In this document: one piece after another, positions 39,130 through 47,633 of the stretch
How the letters are laid out: the number at the start of each line of letters is the position of its first letter
Numbering within the stretch: position 1 is the first letter of the stretch
Assembly: GCA_018822545.1 (NCBI GenBank)
Contig: JAHJKA010000013.1
Location: 37,127-101,126 of the forward strand
Direction: 5' to 3'
Length of the DNA: 64,000 nucleotides
Source of the DNA: Pseudomonadota bacterium
Lineage (GTDB): Bacteria; Desulfobacterota; Desulfobulbia; Desulfobulbales; SURF-16
Made by a program: the position numbers and the translations under genes
The notes under the pieces: generated by a model
The model's database searches: none
The model's input: only the letters and a program-made list of their open reading frames with translations
What the model was told of the DNA's origin: nothing

Positions 39130-40608
39130 ATGACACTCCCTTCCTTTAAGAATTCAGGAAACAAGTACAGACTTTACCTGACTTTTCTCACCCTCGGGGC
39201 CCTATCGTCCGGCATTATTCTTTTTGCCCTCTACTCCACCCATGCCCTTAAAGATGATGTGGAAACAGTCCGCCAGGAGGTCTACCCCCTCACCAAACTT
39301 GCCATTGAAATGGAAGGCTTGATCGGCCAGGTGGTGGAAAAATTCAATGTCGCCAAGGCCGCGGCCAGCACCGGCCGCCTAGCGGAGATTGAACCCTTGA
39401 ACAAACGGGTAAACGAACTCCTTCTCACCCTTGTCGAGCTGTGCAATGCCTCTGGAGTTGAAGAAATGGCCCGCAGAGCCCCAGAGCTGCAAAAAGCCTA
39501 TCACGTTTCCCATGAAGCAGGTTCTGCCATGGTCTCCGCTTCCATTGATATGGATTTTGCCCTGGAGGGTGACCTGAGCAAGGAATTTGACGCCCAGAAT
39601 GCCTTTATGCTCAAGACCTTAAAAACCATGGTGGCTGCAAGCTCAATCAGCCATGAAAAAAGCATGGGTCATATCCTGACTGTCAGCACCCAGCTCAACA
39701 GCATCATGACAATCTCCTTTGTGCTGCTTTCGATTATTGGCATCACATCCTTATGGCTGATTTCAAACATGTCCAAAGAGCTGGAAAACGTGACTGAAGA
39801 ATCGGCCAGGGTTGCCGACACTCTCCTCACCTCCATGGGCTATATTTCCGAGATGACCAACCAATTAAGCATTGCTTCTTCTTCCTCTGCCACCAATCTC
39901 GACAGTATCAGCGCGACATCAGAACAGATGGCTGTCCGCGCCAGGGAAAATCTCAGCATGGCCCGTACGGCTGCAGAGGCCACCAACCACGTCTTAAAAA
40001 CGGCCGATGAGTCAGGTAATGCCATTAAAGACGTAGTGGACGCCATGGCTGCCATGATCGAAGCAGATCGACAAATCTCTTCGCTGGTGCATGATATTGA
40101 GCAGATTGCCTTTCAAACCAATCTTCTTGCTTTGAATGCGGCGGTTGAGGCGGCCAGGGCCGGTGAGGCCGGCGCTGGATTTGCTGTGGTGGCTGATGAA
40201 GTCCGAAACCTGGCTGGCCGCGCCACCAATGCCGCCCATAACGTCGCGGAGGTCATCGGCCGCCTAGATGAAAAAATACATCTCGGTGAAAAGGTGGTTG
40301 GTAACCTGAAAAAAACCTTCCCGCAGGTTCATAAGTCCTCCCAGGATGTTGCTGAGCAGATGACAAAAATCATTACCAACTCCAGTGAGCAATCTGAAAA
40401 CCTTGACCAGGTCAACACCTCTATAACTACCATTGATTCCGCTGTACAATCTTTGGCTGCCATGTCTGAAGAGGGCGCGGCAACGATTCTTGAGATCACT
40501 GATCAGGTAGAGATTCTCAACCAGTTGGTCGCCCAGCTCATTATCTTCTGGGAAGGCAGCTCATCCACCTCAAAATCGACAACGGCGCATCTTCCCAAAC
40601 GGGCATGA
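39130..40608 (+). CDS. methyl-accepting chemotaxis-type receptor
   Basis: This roughly 492-residue protein has two membrane helices (about 15-35 and 195-215) around a helical periplasmic sensor domain and a cytoplasmic signalling domain with the highly conserved hairpin tip IEQIAFQTNLLALNAAVEAARAGEAGAGFAVVADEVRNLA. I see no clear HAMP domain and no C-terminal CheR-binding pentapeptide. The start at MTLPSFKNSG is chosen because a more upstream start would lie inside the preceding terminator. No che genes are adjacent. The stop overlaps the next gene by four bases. Confidence 0.92.
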   Translation: MTLPSFKNSGNKYRLYLTFLTLGALSSGIILFALYSTHALKDDVETVRQEVYPLTKLAIEMEGLIGQVVEKFNVAKAAASTGRLAEIEPLNKRVNELLLTLVELCNASGVEEMARRAPELQKAYHVSHEAGSAMVSASIDMDFALEGDLSKEFDAQNAFMLKTLKTMVAASSISHEKSMGHILTVSTQLNSIMTISFVLLSIIGITSLWLISNMSKELENVTEESARVADTLLTSMGYISEMTNQLSIASSSSATNLDSISATSEQMAVRARENLSMARTAAEATNHVLKTADESGNAIKDVVDAMAAMIEADRQISSLVHDIEQIAFQTNLLALNAAVEAARAGEAGAGFAVVADEVRNLAGRATNAAHNVAEVIGRLDEKIHLGEKVVGNLKKTFPQVHKSSQDVAEQMTKIITNSSEQSENLDQVNTSITTIDSAVQSLAAMSEEGAATILEITDQVEILNQLVAQLIIFWEGSSSTSKSTTAHLPKRA

Positions 40609-41084
40609 GTTCCTGGCAACGCCCGCACTGGCAGCAGATCCTGATCGTGGCTGATTATTATCTGGCGGCACTCCTCCTGCTTATTGCCTCCCTCGTTAAG
40701 CTCTGGACCACTCCAGAACCAAACGAACTTCTCCAGGCCCTCTATGAACTTAATTTCCTGCCTTTTTCAGCTGTTCTTTTTCTAGAACGCTGGCAAGCCC
40801 CCCTGGAACTTCTCCTTGCCTGTGCAGCACTGTATGGCTGGCAGGCTGAAAAACTCGCCTGGCTGCTGGCAACGCTCTACCTTCTTTTTACCGGAGCGCT
40901 TGCCCTTGCCTCGCAGGGATATCTCCTGCTGCCCATTGATTGCGGTTGTTTTGGCAACAGCAACGGAGGCAACCCCGCTCTGTTGCTCATTACCCGCAAT
41001 GCCCTTATCGCCCTCCCCCTCCTGTTTGCGAAAGGCTCTATCCGCAGCCTGACCCTCCACTCCTTTTTACGAAAACACTGTTAA
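40605..41084 (+). CDS. MauE/DoxX-like membrane protein
   Basis: This 159-residue protein has four membrane helices and the MauE-type motif DCGCFG (about 115). MauE-like proteins take part in disulfide or thiol chemistry of periplasmic enzymes in other bacteria; the role here is unknown. Its start overlaps the stop of the chemoreceptor gene (ATGA), so the two are made together, and a secreted rhodanese gene lies just upstream, which points to periplasmic sulfur or thiol redox work. Confidence 0.75.
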   Translation: MSSWQRPHWQQILIVADYYLAALLLLIASLVKLWTTPEPNELLQALYELNFLPFSAVLFLERWQAPLELLLACAALYGWQAEKLAWLLATLYLLFTGALALASQGYLLLPIDCGCFGNSNGGNPALLLITRNALIALPLLFAKGSIRSLTLHSFLRKHC

Positions 41085-41167
41085 TTTACGACTCGATTGC
41101 GCAGACATCTTTCTCAAGCCGTCACGTAAAAAAAAATCGTCGCCGAGCCTTTGAAAGACTGATTATT

Positions 41168-41230
41168 AAACACAAAGACACAAAGGAATTACATGAAGAA
41201 ATCCTCTGTGTCTTTATGCCTTTGTGTTTG
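41168..41230. repeat. CACAGAGACACAAAGG-type palindromic repeat, copy A
   Basis: Left arm AAACACAAAGACACAAAGG and right arm TCTTTATGCCTTTGTGTTT are complementary apart from one extra repeat unit in the right arm. This is a diverged member of the family with four closer copies in the cobalamin region. It lies between two convergent genes. Confidence 0.7.
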
Positions 41231-41334
41231 CAAAATGGTCCCCTTGCGCTTTATTAATGATAATCACCTCCACTTTATGCCAATTTTCCATGGATTCCGT
41301 GGCAAACCAAAGTTTTTCCAGCAATTCACCAAAA

Positions 41335-41379
41335 AAACCAAAAAAAAAGGGGCTGCCGCATCATCTGCGACAGCCCTTC
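41335..41379 (-). terminator. intrinsic terminator of dnaA
   Basis: On the minus strand AAGGGCTGTCGCA and TGCGGCAGCCCC pair around a short loop and run into TTTTTTTTT, about 55 bases after the dnaA stop. Confidence 0.85.
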
Positions 41380-41433
41380 CCCCAAAAAAGAGCAAAAAAC
41401 TCCTTTCTCACTTAGAATCCCTTGCCCTTCACT

Positions 41434-42765
41434 CTACAAAAATTTTTTCTCCAGCTTATCTGAAAGCAGCTCAATCTGGCCACGGGTGGAAGCATCCCGG
41501 GCGATCTTGGTGGTGATAGTACGCACGGCATGAACCACAGTGGAGTGATCGCGATTTAAGGCCCGGCCGATATCGGCCAGGGGCAGCTCGGTGTGCTTAC
41601 GGGCCAGATACATACAAACCTGGCGCGGAAAGGCGATGAGACGCTTTCTCGACTTTGACTGGAGGTCATTGATTGACAACTTGTACTGGCCGGCAATAAA
41701 ATCCCGAATCATCTCCACCGAGATCTGACCATGCTGCCCGATGAAGTTACACAGGGTGGCTTTGACCATGTCAAAATCAGGTTGGATGCCAAGAAGAGCG
41801 GCCTGGGCCTTGATGCCGACAATAATACTTTCCAGCTGTCGGATATCACCCTTGACGTTTTCGGCCAGATAACCGACCAGATTTTCATTCAAAGCAAGTT
41901 CGTAATTGGCGGCCTTGCGCTGGATGATCTTCAATCTGGTATTAAAGCCGGGAGGATTAATGGTCGTGATCAGACCATAGGCCAAACGGGAACGGAGCCC
42001 CTCGTCAAGATTATCAATCTCCCTTGGTGCTTTCGAGCTGGTAAAAATCACCCGTTTACCGCACTCCATCAACACATCCAGGGTTTCAGCAAGCTCAGTT
42101 TGCGTCTTGGTTCGCCCAGACAGGGTGTGAACATCCTCAATGAGAAGCACATCACACTCTTTCTGATACTTATCCTTGAAATTGATCATGGTATTAGTCT
42201 TAATACCTTTGACCATTTCTGCGGTGAGCTGTTGGGCTGTCAGGTAGTGCAAACGCGTTGAAGGGGAATGGTTGACAATATGATGGGCCACGGCATGGGT
42301 CAGATGGCTCTTGCCCAGGCCGGTGCCACCATTTATATAGATAGTCTTGCCAACATCATTTCTATCGTGGGCAATGGCATCACAGGCAGAATGGGCCAAC
42401 ATATTACAATTGCCAACCATGAACTCATCAAAGGTGTACCGGGGGTTTAAGGCCTTGGTAAATTGCCTGACAACCGGCATGGTGGGCAAACGCATCTGGC
42501 GTGGCTCACTGACTGTTTCAGTGGGGAGCAAGGGAGCAGATTGGGCAAAGGTGACGTTAACATTCTCCCGGCCCATTGCGGCCATACACCCCTGAATATC
42601 TGCGAGATATTTATCGCTAACCCATTTACAAAAAAAACTGTCAGGGCCTGTCAAAACAAGGGTTCCATCTTCAACTTCTTGCCCCTTTAAAGGCGATATC
42701 CATAAAGAATAAGCGTTTTCAGGTATTTTTTGAGAAAGTTGTTTTTTAACTGACTGCCACAGCAT
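41434..42765 (-). CDS. dnaA: chromosomal replication initiator protein DnaA
   Basis: DnaA binds and opens the origin in its ATP form. The 443-residue protein has domain I (1-80, LWQSVKKQLSQKIPENAYSLW), a short linker, an AAA+ domain (about 108-330; Walker A GGTGLGKSHLTHA, Walker B LLIEDVHTLSG, arginine finger in LRSRLAYGL) and the C-terminal DNA-binding domain with ALNRDHSTVVHAVRTI. No dnaN or recF is adjacent, and the 560 bases upstream hold only one near-match to a DnaA box (TTATCAACA, 42898-42906), so this dnaA does not appear to sit at a classical origin. Confidence 0.93.
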   Translation of the reverse strand: MLWQSVKKQLSQKIPENAYSLWISPLKGQEVEDGTLVLTGPDSFFCKWVSDKYLADIQGCMAAMGRENVNVTFAQSAPLLPTETVSEPRQMRLPTMPVVRQFTKALNPRYTFDEFMVGNCNMLAHSACDAIAHDRNDVGKTIYINGGTGLGKSHLTHAVAHHIVNHSPSTRLHYLTAQQLTAEMVKGIKTNTMINFKDKYQKECDVLLIEDVHTLSGRTKTQTELAETLDVLMECGKRVIFTSSKAPREIDNLDEGLRSRLAYGLITTINPPGFNTRLKIIQRKAANYELALNENLVGYLAENVKGDIRQLESIIVGIKAQAALLGIQPDFDMVKATLCNFIGQHGQISVEMIRDFIAGQYKLSINDLQSKSRKRLIAFPRQVCMYLARKHTELPLADIGRALNRDHSTVVHAVRTITTKIARDASTRGQIELLSDKLEKKFL

Positions 42766-43327
42766 AGGTATAAACTCTAAAGTTTTAATGATGATTGGCG
42801 CTGCTGAAACTGTCTTTAATTGGTGCGGTTGTTGTATTCAAATTGAGCATGGGTGTCAAAGACGGTTACCCGCAAAAAAACATAATAAAGGCTTAAGTTA
42901 TCAACAGGCTGCCGACACCCTTCTGTCTTGAATCCGTAACCATCACCTTGCTATTCCTCTATAAACACGCGCTTTTTGATCCCACTCGAAAAAGGCCGAG
43001 ACAATGGGGTGTTAGCCCCCACAAGGCCCCTCTTCACACCTTTTAACGAAATTCTTAACGTGGCATTTTACTCTCAATACCTCTTATTTACTCTTTATTG
43101 CTCTTCTTTCCATATAAAATTAGACAACATGTCGCGGCGGAATTTATCGACGTGGGCTAAGGTCCCCGGCTATGGACATTTTACGAGAATTCCCTGCCAA
43201 CAAACTCCTCACAAAAAAATAAAACCAAATTACTAAAATATTTTTATCGTTAGGATTTATTCTCAAAACTTCCCCGTTTTCAGCCTATTCTTTTTCCTTG
43301 TTTCCCTACTCTTATCTATTAATATGA
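42766..43327. other. 562-bp divergent gap between dnaA and the LysR gene
   Basis: No gene is credible here. One DnaA-box-like nonamer (TTATCAACA, 42898-42906, one mismatch to TTATCCACA) is present about 130 bases before dnaA and could serve autoregulation. The part 43050-43330 is AT-rich. No cluster of DnaA boxes, so no origin is claimed. Confidence 0.5.
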
Positions 43328-44224
43328 ATGCTTATGGACATTCATCATCTTAAAATTTTTGTCGCCGTTTACAAGAACCGTAGTTTTTCGCGGGCCTCTG
43401 AACAACTGCATATCAGTCAGCCGACCATCAGCGAGCACATCAAGAACCTTGAACTCGAGCTGGATTGTAAACTTTTTGACAGGCTTGGCCGCTCCATCAT
43501 CCCCACATCCCAGGCTGAACGTATCCTGCCGAAAGCTCTTCAGGTAATTGATGAGGTTACAGCTATCCCCAATCTCCTGATGGCGGCAGGCACCACCATC
43601 CGTGGCCACCTGCTCATTGGCGCCTCCACCATTCCAGGCACCTATCTGCTGCCTGCCCTTGCCGCGCGTTTCAAAAAAGATCACCCTGATATTTCTTTTG
43701 AAATTCGCATCCATGATACCGGCCGTATCACTGAGATGGTCGCTGCCCACGAACTCCTCTTTGGAGTGGTCGGTGCCCGTGTTGAGCAGAAACAACTCAT
43801 GCTCCAACCTTTTTTCGAAGATGCCTTAATCTGCGCCGGAACCCCTGATCTGGCCAGGCAGTTGCCCCTGGGCAGCAATCTCCAGGACGCACCTTTTTTA
43901 CAGCGCGAGCAGGGCTCTGGCACACGTTTGGTTACGGAAGGTTTTCTTGAAGAAAGAGGAATTAAGAAGAACAGCCTGCAGATTGTCGCCACCTTAGGTT
44001 CTACAGCAGCAATCAAGGAGGCCATTAAGGCCAGTCTGGGGATATCTATTCTTTCCCGGATGGCGATCAAGGAAGAATTGGCGGCAGGCAGCCTTGAAGA
44101 GATACCCTTGGGCGGTTCGGAAATGACTCGTAGTTTTTATCTGCTGCGCCACAAAAAACGCAGCTTGCCCCCCCATTACCAGGCCTTTTACGACATGGTG
44201 GCGAAGACTTACGTAAACATTTAA
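43328..44224 (+). CDS. LysR-family transcriptional regulator
   Basis: This 298-residue protein has the LysR winged helix-turn-helix (1-62, MDIHHLKIFVAVYKNRSFSRASEQLHISQPTISEHIK) and a periplasmic-binding-like effector domain (about 90-295, GHLLIGASTIPGTYLLPALA). ATG 43334 (MDIHH) is an equally good start. It is transcribed away from dnaA and no target operon is adjacent on the same strand; the effector is unknown. Related regulators in this group are linked to sulfur or selenium metabolism, but that is only a suggestion. Confidence 0.92.
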   Translation: MLMDIHHLKIFVAVYKNRSFSRASEQLHISQPTISEHIKNLELELDCKLFDRLGRSIIPTSQAERILPKALQVIDEVTAIPNLLMAAGTTIRGHLLIGASTIPGTYLLPALAARFKKDHPDISFEIRIHDTGRITEMVAAHELLFGVVGARVEQKQLMLQPFFEDALICAGTPDLARQLPLGSNLQDAPFLQREQGSGTRLVTEGFLEERGIKKNSLQIVATLGSTAAIKEAIKASLGISILSRMAIKEELAAGSLEEIPLGGSEMTRSFYLLRHKKRSLPPHYQAFYDMVAKTYVNI

Positions 44225-44329
44225 GGCAGAAACAATAAATCGCCCGGAACGGACGGAGGTAACGCTTGAAGATGTACCAAAAAAAAGAAAATAAACAGCT
44301 GACGACTGACGCCTGACCAAGGTTTGACG

Positions 44330-45364
44330 CTATAAATCGTTCTCTGTTTTCACATTATTACGGCCGGAATGCTTGGCCAGATAAAGCGCCTTGTCCGCCC
44401 GTTCAATAATGGAGCGGATCGTATCCTTATTATTAATCTCAGCGGCGCCGATACTTACCGTAATCTTGCGCAGGGGCTGTTCTACCCCGGGTGCGATAGT
44501 TTTCTTGACGGAAAACTGAATTCGCAGCTGCTCAGCAACAATGGTGGCATCATCGAGGCTGGTTTCCGGCAGGATGACCACGAACTCCTCACCACCGTAG
44601 CGGGCTGGAAAATCACCACCCTTCAACCCCTTGTGGAGAATGGCGCCCACTGTCTCTAAGACGAGATCACCGACCTGGTGGCCGTAATCATCATTAAATT
44701 TTTTAAAGAAATCGATATCCAGAACCAGCAGAGAGAAACCAACTCCTTCCCTCTGGTATTTTTTATAGAGACTCTCCATCTCGCGATCAAAGGCCTTCCG
44801 GTTATTGAGGCCGGTGAGACCATCCGTGGCCGCATCTTCTTCGGTGAGCTGTAGTTTAAGGCGTAGGGCCTGCGTCTCTTTAGCAGCCTCATCAAGCTTT
44901 TCTTGCATGGCGCGGGTGGATTCAACCATGGACTTTGTGTCCTCGGTCATCTCCTTGATGACTTTTGCCATCTCGCTCAAACCTTTGGCCTTGGCCAACT
45001 GCTCTGCAAAACTTTCCAGACGGCTGCCATATTTATCGGCTGATTTATTGGCGCCCAGCATTTCACTAAACACCTTTTTAATGAGGTCTTCGGTTCCAGC
45101 CTGAACATCCTGGACAAGCAGGCTCTCCGTCTCAGTGCGAAGATACTTGTTGTATAATTCCTCATGAAGAATGCTGTCAAAATGAATACCGGAGGCAATG
45201 ACCGCATCCACCTCCTTGTTGAGGGTGGGGTGCGAGTTGGAAAAATAGGCATACCATACCGCATAGGCCGCTGGCACGAGGACGATTTTGGAAAGAGCTG
45301 CCTGGCCAAAAATCTTTTTTTCTATCGAGTTTTCAGGAATCAAACCATTTAATGAAGATGTCAT
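44330..45364 (-). CDS. diguanylate cyclase (GGDEF)
   Basis: This protein makes the second messenger cyclic di-GMP. The C-terminal GGDEF domain (about 175-340) has DGLTGLNNRKAFD, VLDIDFFKKFNDDYGH and the active loop RYGGEEFVVILPE. The N-terminal 170 residues are predicted helical with a coiled coil (EMTEDTKSMVESTRAMQEKLDEA) and have no recognised sensor or membrane segment. The ATG at 45364 is chosen over an upstream GTG. It is a single gene. Confidence 0.92.
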   Translation of the reverse strand: MTSSLNGLIPENSIEKKIFGQAALSKIVLVPAAYAVWYAYFSNSHPTLNKEVDAVIASGIHFDSILHEELYNKYLRTETESLLVQDVQAGTEDLIKKVFSEMLGANKSADKYGSRLESFAEQLAKAKGLSEMAKVIKEMTEDTKSMVESTRAMQEKLDEAAKETQALRLKLQLTEEDAATDGLTGLNNRKAFDREMESLYKKYQREGVGFSLLVLDIDFFKKFNDDYGHQVGDLVLETVGAILHKGLKGGDFPARYGGEEFVVILPETSLDDATIVAEQLRIQFSVKKTIAPGVEQPLRKITVSIGAAEINNKDTIRSIIERADKALYLAKHSGRNNVKTENDL

Positions 45365-45475
45365 AAATTGAACGTTACCTAAGTAAAATATTCTCGAAAA
45401 AAAACTGAGGACCAAATATTTCCTGTGCACGTAAACATCAATATTATCACAGAAGTATCTAGAAAATCTTGAAAT

Positions 45476-45528
45476 AATAAAATGCCCCCATTTTTTTCAA
45501 AAACACCCGCACATCGACGAGGGGGGCA
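45476..45528 (-). terminator. intrinsic terminator of the cbiA-btu operon
   Basis: On the minus strand TGCCCCC and GGGGGCA pair and are followed by TTTTATTATT, directly after the last gene of the operon. Confidence 0.65.
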
Positions 45529-45530
45529 AC

Positions 45531-45917
45531 CTACTGTTTGGCGACAATCTTGACAGAGAGAAGATTACCTACGTGCCGGTTGTCCTTGTCGCGCCAGACA
45601 ATACGCGCAACCCTGTTTTCTATAAAATGCACCTCATATCGGCTGCCGCTGTATTTTTTATTAAGACGTTCAAGGGGGGAAACAGGGGTATAATCCACAA
45701 CAACGCCCTCCCCCTCATCGACCGGAAGAATCTTGAAGGCCACGCCTTCCCTGCTCAGCATATTGACCACCTGAAAACTGCTGTCCCCGACATCTATCTT
45801 CACCACCTTGCCGCCAGGCTGGGTTTGCAGGGAGAAAATACTGAGCACAAATATCACCCCGGCCGTAATAAAAATGAGCTTATTATTACGACTGCGGCTT
45901 CCTTCTCTCATGTCCAT
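45531..45917 (-). CDS. small single-pass membrane protein at the end of the btu operon
   Basis: This roughly 128-residue protein has a basic N-terminus, one membrane helix (LIFITAGVIFVLSIFSLQ, about 12-30) and a mainly beta periplasmic region (VVKIDVGDSSFQVVNMLSRE to the end). I do not recognise a family. AAGGA seven bases before the ATG supports the start, which overlaps the btuF-like gene's end by about 17 bases on a different frame. Location suggests a part in corrinoid or cobalt transport or assembly, but this is only from context. Confidence 0.7.
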   Translation of the reverse strand: MDMREGSRSRNNKLIFITAGVIFVLSIFSLQTQPGGKVVKIDVGDSSFQVVNMLSREGVAFKILPVDEGEGVVVDYTPVSPLERLNKKYSGSRYEVHFIENRVARIVWRDKDNRHVGNLLSVKIVAKQ

Positions 45918-45933
45918 GCCCAAATCCTTGCCC

Positions 45934-46845
45934 CTAAAACAGCTCGGGGTAGAGCATACCGCCAAGCTGCCTGATTCCCTCTAACAGGCGAAAGGTGGGC
46001 CGAGAAACAAGTTCTTCGTCAACAAAAGCAATCCGGCCCTCCCGGACGGCCTTGATGGCCATAAAACCAGGCTCGTTCCTGATCAACTCCTCATCAACCC
46101 GGTTCATCACCCCTTGCTGGGCCAAAAAAACGTCAATCTCAGCACCTTTGGCAAGTATGCGCTCCTTGCCGTAATAGGCGATATTGGTATCGCGCACCTG
46201 CTCGGCATCAGCGCCTATATTACTGCCGCCAGCGCTCTCCAGGACAAAAATAGCCAGGGAGGTGGGCATGAATGTCTTCATCTTGCTGTGAATGGCCTCG
46301 AAATAGACCTTTTTACGGTGTTCCGGCGCAAGGCTTGCGGTACGCCTGACAAGTTCAGCCAACTCTTTCTGGAAACGGGCCACCATCCGGGCCGCCTCAT
46401 CCTCCCGGCCGGTAAGCATGCCTAGTTTGTGCCAATAGACAAACATCTCCTCAATGGAGGTTGGCTGCAAAGAGACAACGGTCACCCCGGCCTGGGCCAG
46501 CTGTTCCATGAGCTGGGGGTAGGCGCGCATGATCATGGGTCTGACCACAACAAGATCGGCCTGGGCCGCAATAAATTTCTCGGCATCCTCCCGATAATGA
46601 AAGGTGTTCTTGGTCAGAGCGGCAGCTGGAAAATCATCGCCACTTGCCACACCAATTATTTCCGAGGACAACCCCAGACTAAAGAGATTTTCGGTATGGG
46701 CCGGATAGAGGGAGATAATGCGACTGAAGGGTTTGTCAAAGCGAATAACCCGGTCATTGTCATCAACAAATTCTTGTGCCGCCGCATTTACAGGCAGATT
46801 GAGAAGAGAAATCACGATCAACAGGTAAAATAGATATCTCGACAT
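45934..46845 (-). CDS. btuF: corrinoid-type ABC transporter substrate-binding protein (BtuF-like)
   Basis: This roughly 303-residue periplasmic protein has a signal peptide (YLLIVISLLNLPVNAAAQ) and the class III binding-protein fold (VIRFDKPFSRIISLYPAHTE, ADLVVVRPMIMRAYPQLME). It would deliver a corrinoid, or an iron or cobalt chelate, to the BtuC/BtuD-like pair. The ATG overlaps the ATPase stop (TGATG). The substrate is inferred from the adjoining cobyrinate synthase and cobalamin operon; siderophore binding proteins share this fold. Confidence 0.8.
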   Translation of the reverse strand: MSRYLFYLLIVISLLNLPVNAAAQEFVDDNDRVIRFDKPFSRIISLYPAHTENLFSLGLSSEIIGVASGDDFPAAALTKNTFHYREDAEKFIAAQADLVVVRPMIMRAYPQLMEQLAQAGVTVVSLQPTSIEEMFVYWHKLGMLTGREDEAARMVARFQKELAELVRRTASLAPEHRKKVYFEAIHSKMKTFMPTSLAIFVLESAGGSNIGADAEQVRDTNIAYYGKERILAKGAEIDVFLAQQGVMNRVDEELIRNEPGFMAIKAVREGRIAFVDEELVSRPTFRLLEGIRQLGGMLYPELF

Positions 46846-47633
46846 CACGATTTTTCCTGGCGCCACTGAAAGGAAATCTGGTGGCTCTGGTTAAAATTAT
46901 TAAAAGTGGCCTGACAGTTGATCGCGAAGACCTGGTCAATCGTGGTCGGCACCAAGATTTCCTCAGGCGGCCCTGCCGCATGGAGCCGTCCCTCTTTCAA
47001 AAGAAAAATTTCATCGCAGAAGGCGGCGGCCAGATTGAGATCATGGATGGCGGCAAGCACGATGCCTCCCTGTTCAACTTTACGACGCACCACCTGAAAA
47101 ATCTGGATGGTGTGCTGGATATCAAGATTGGCAGTGGCCTCATCCATGATGAGCAGCGGCGTGTCCTGGGCCAGGGCCCGGGCCGCCACAACCCGTTGTT
47201 TTTCTCCCCCTGACAGGGCAGTAATGAGCCGATCGCCGAGGTGGTCCACCGCAAGAGCAACCATGGCCTCTTGGCTTACCGCCAAATCCTCAGGCCCTGG
47301 CGAGGCAAATCGGGGGATGTGGGGATGGCGGCCCATGAGAACAATCTCGCTCACCCTGAAATCAAAGCCAAGGTCAAACTCCTGAGGGATCAGGGCCATC
47401 TGCCGGGCCAGCTTCTGGCGAGAATAGCTCTCCAGCTCCTGGCCCTTTAGAGAAATTGTGCCGGTCGAGGGGCGGCGGTTGGCGATGAGCAGATCAAGCA
47501 AAGTGGTCTTGCCGCTGCCGTTTGGGCCAATCAGGCCATAAAACTTCCCCGGCTCAAGGGCGAGGCTGACATCGCGGACTACGGCGTTGTCGCCATAGGC
47601 ATAGGAAATATTGTGGGCGTCAAGAAAGGCCAT
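46845..47633 (-). CDS. btuD: ABC transporter ATP-binding protein (BtuD/FecE-like)
   Basis: This 262-residue ATPase powers the importer. Walker A is GPNGSGKTTLLDLL (about 37), Q-loop in LIPQEFDLGF, signature ALSGGEKQRVVAARAL (about 140) and Walker B LLIMDEATANLD. It overlaps the permease gene by 14 bases and the binding-protein gene at the stop, so the three are tightly coupled. Confidence 0.9.
   Translation of the reverse strand: MAFLDAHNISYAYGDNAVVRDVSLALEPGKFYGLIGPNGSGKTTLLDLLIANRRPSTGTISLKGQELESYSRQKLARQMALIPQEFDLGFDFRVSEIVLMGRHPHIPRFASPGPEDLAVSQEAMVALAVDHLGDRLITALSGGEKQRVVAARALAQDTPLLIMDEATANLDIQHTIQIFQVVRRKVEQGGIVLAAIHDLNLAAAFCDEIFLLKEGRLHAAGPPEEILVPTTIDQVFAINCQATFNNFNQSHQISFQWRQEKS

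Noticed and set aside
42898..42906. A DnaA-box-like nonamer suggesting an origin upstream of dnaA
   Set aside because: Only one near-match was found in 560 bases and no cluster or AT-rich 13-mer set beside it; an origin cannot be claimed.
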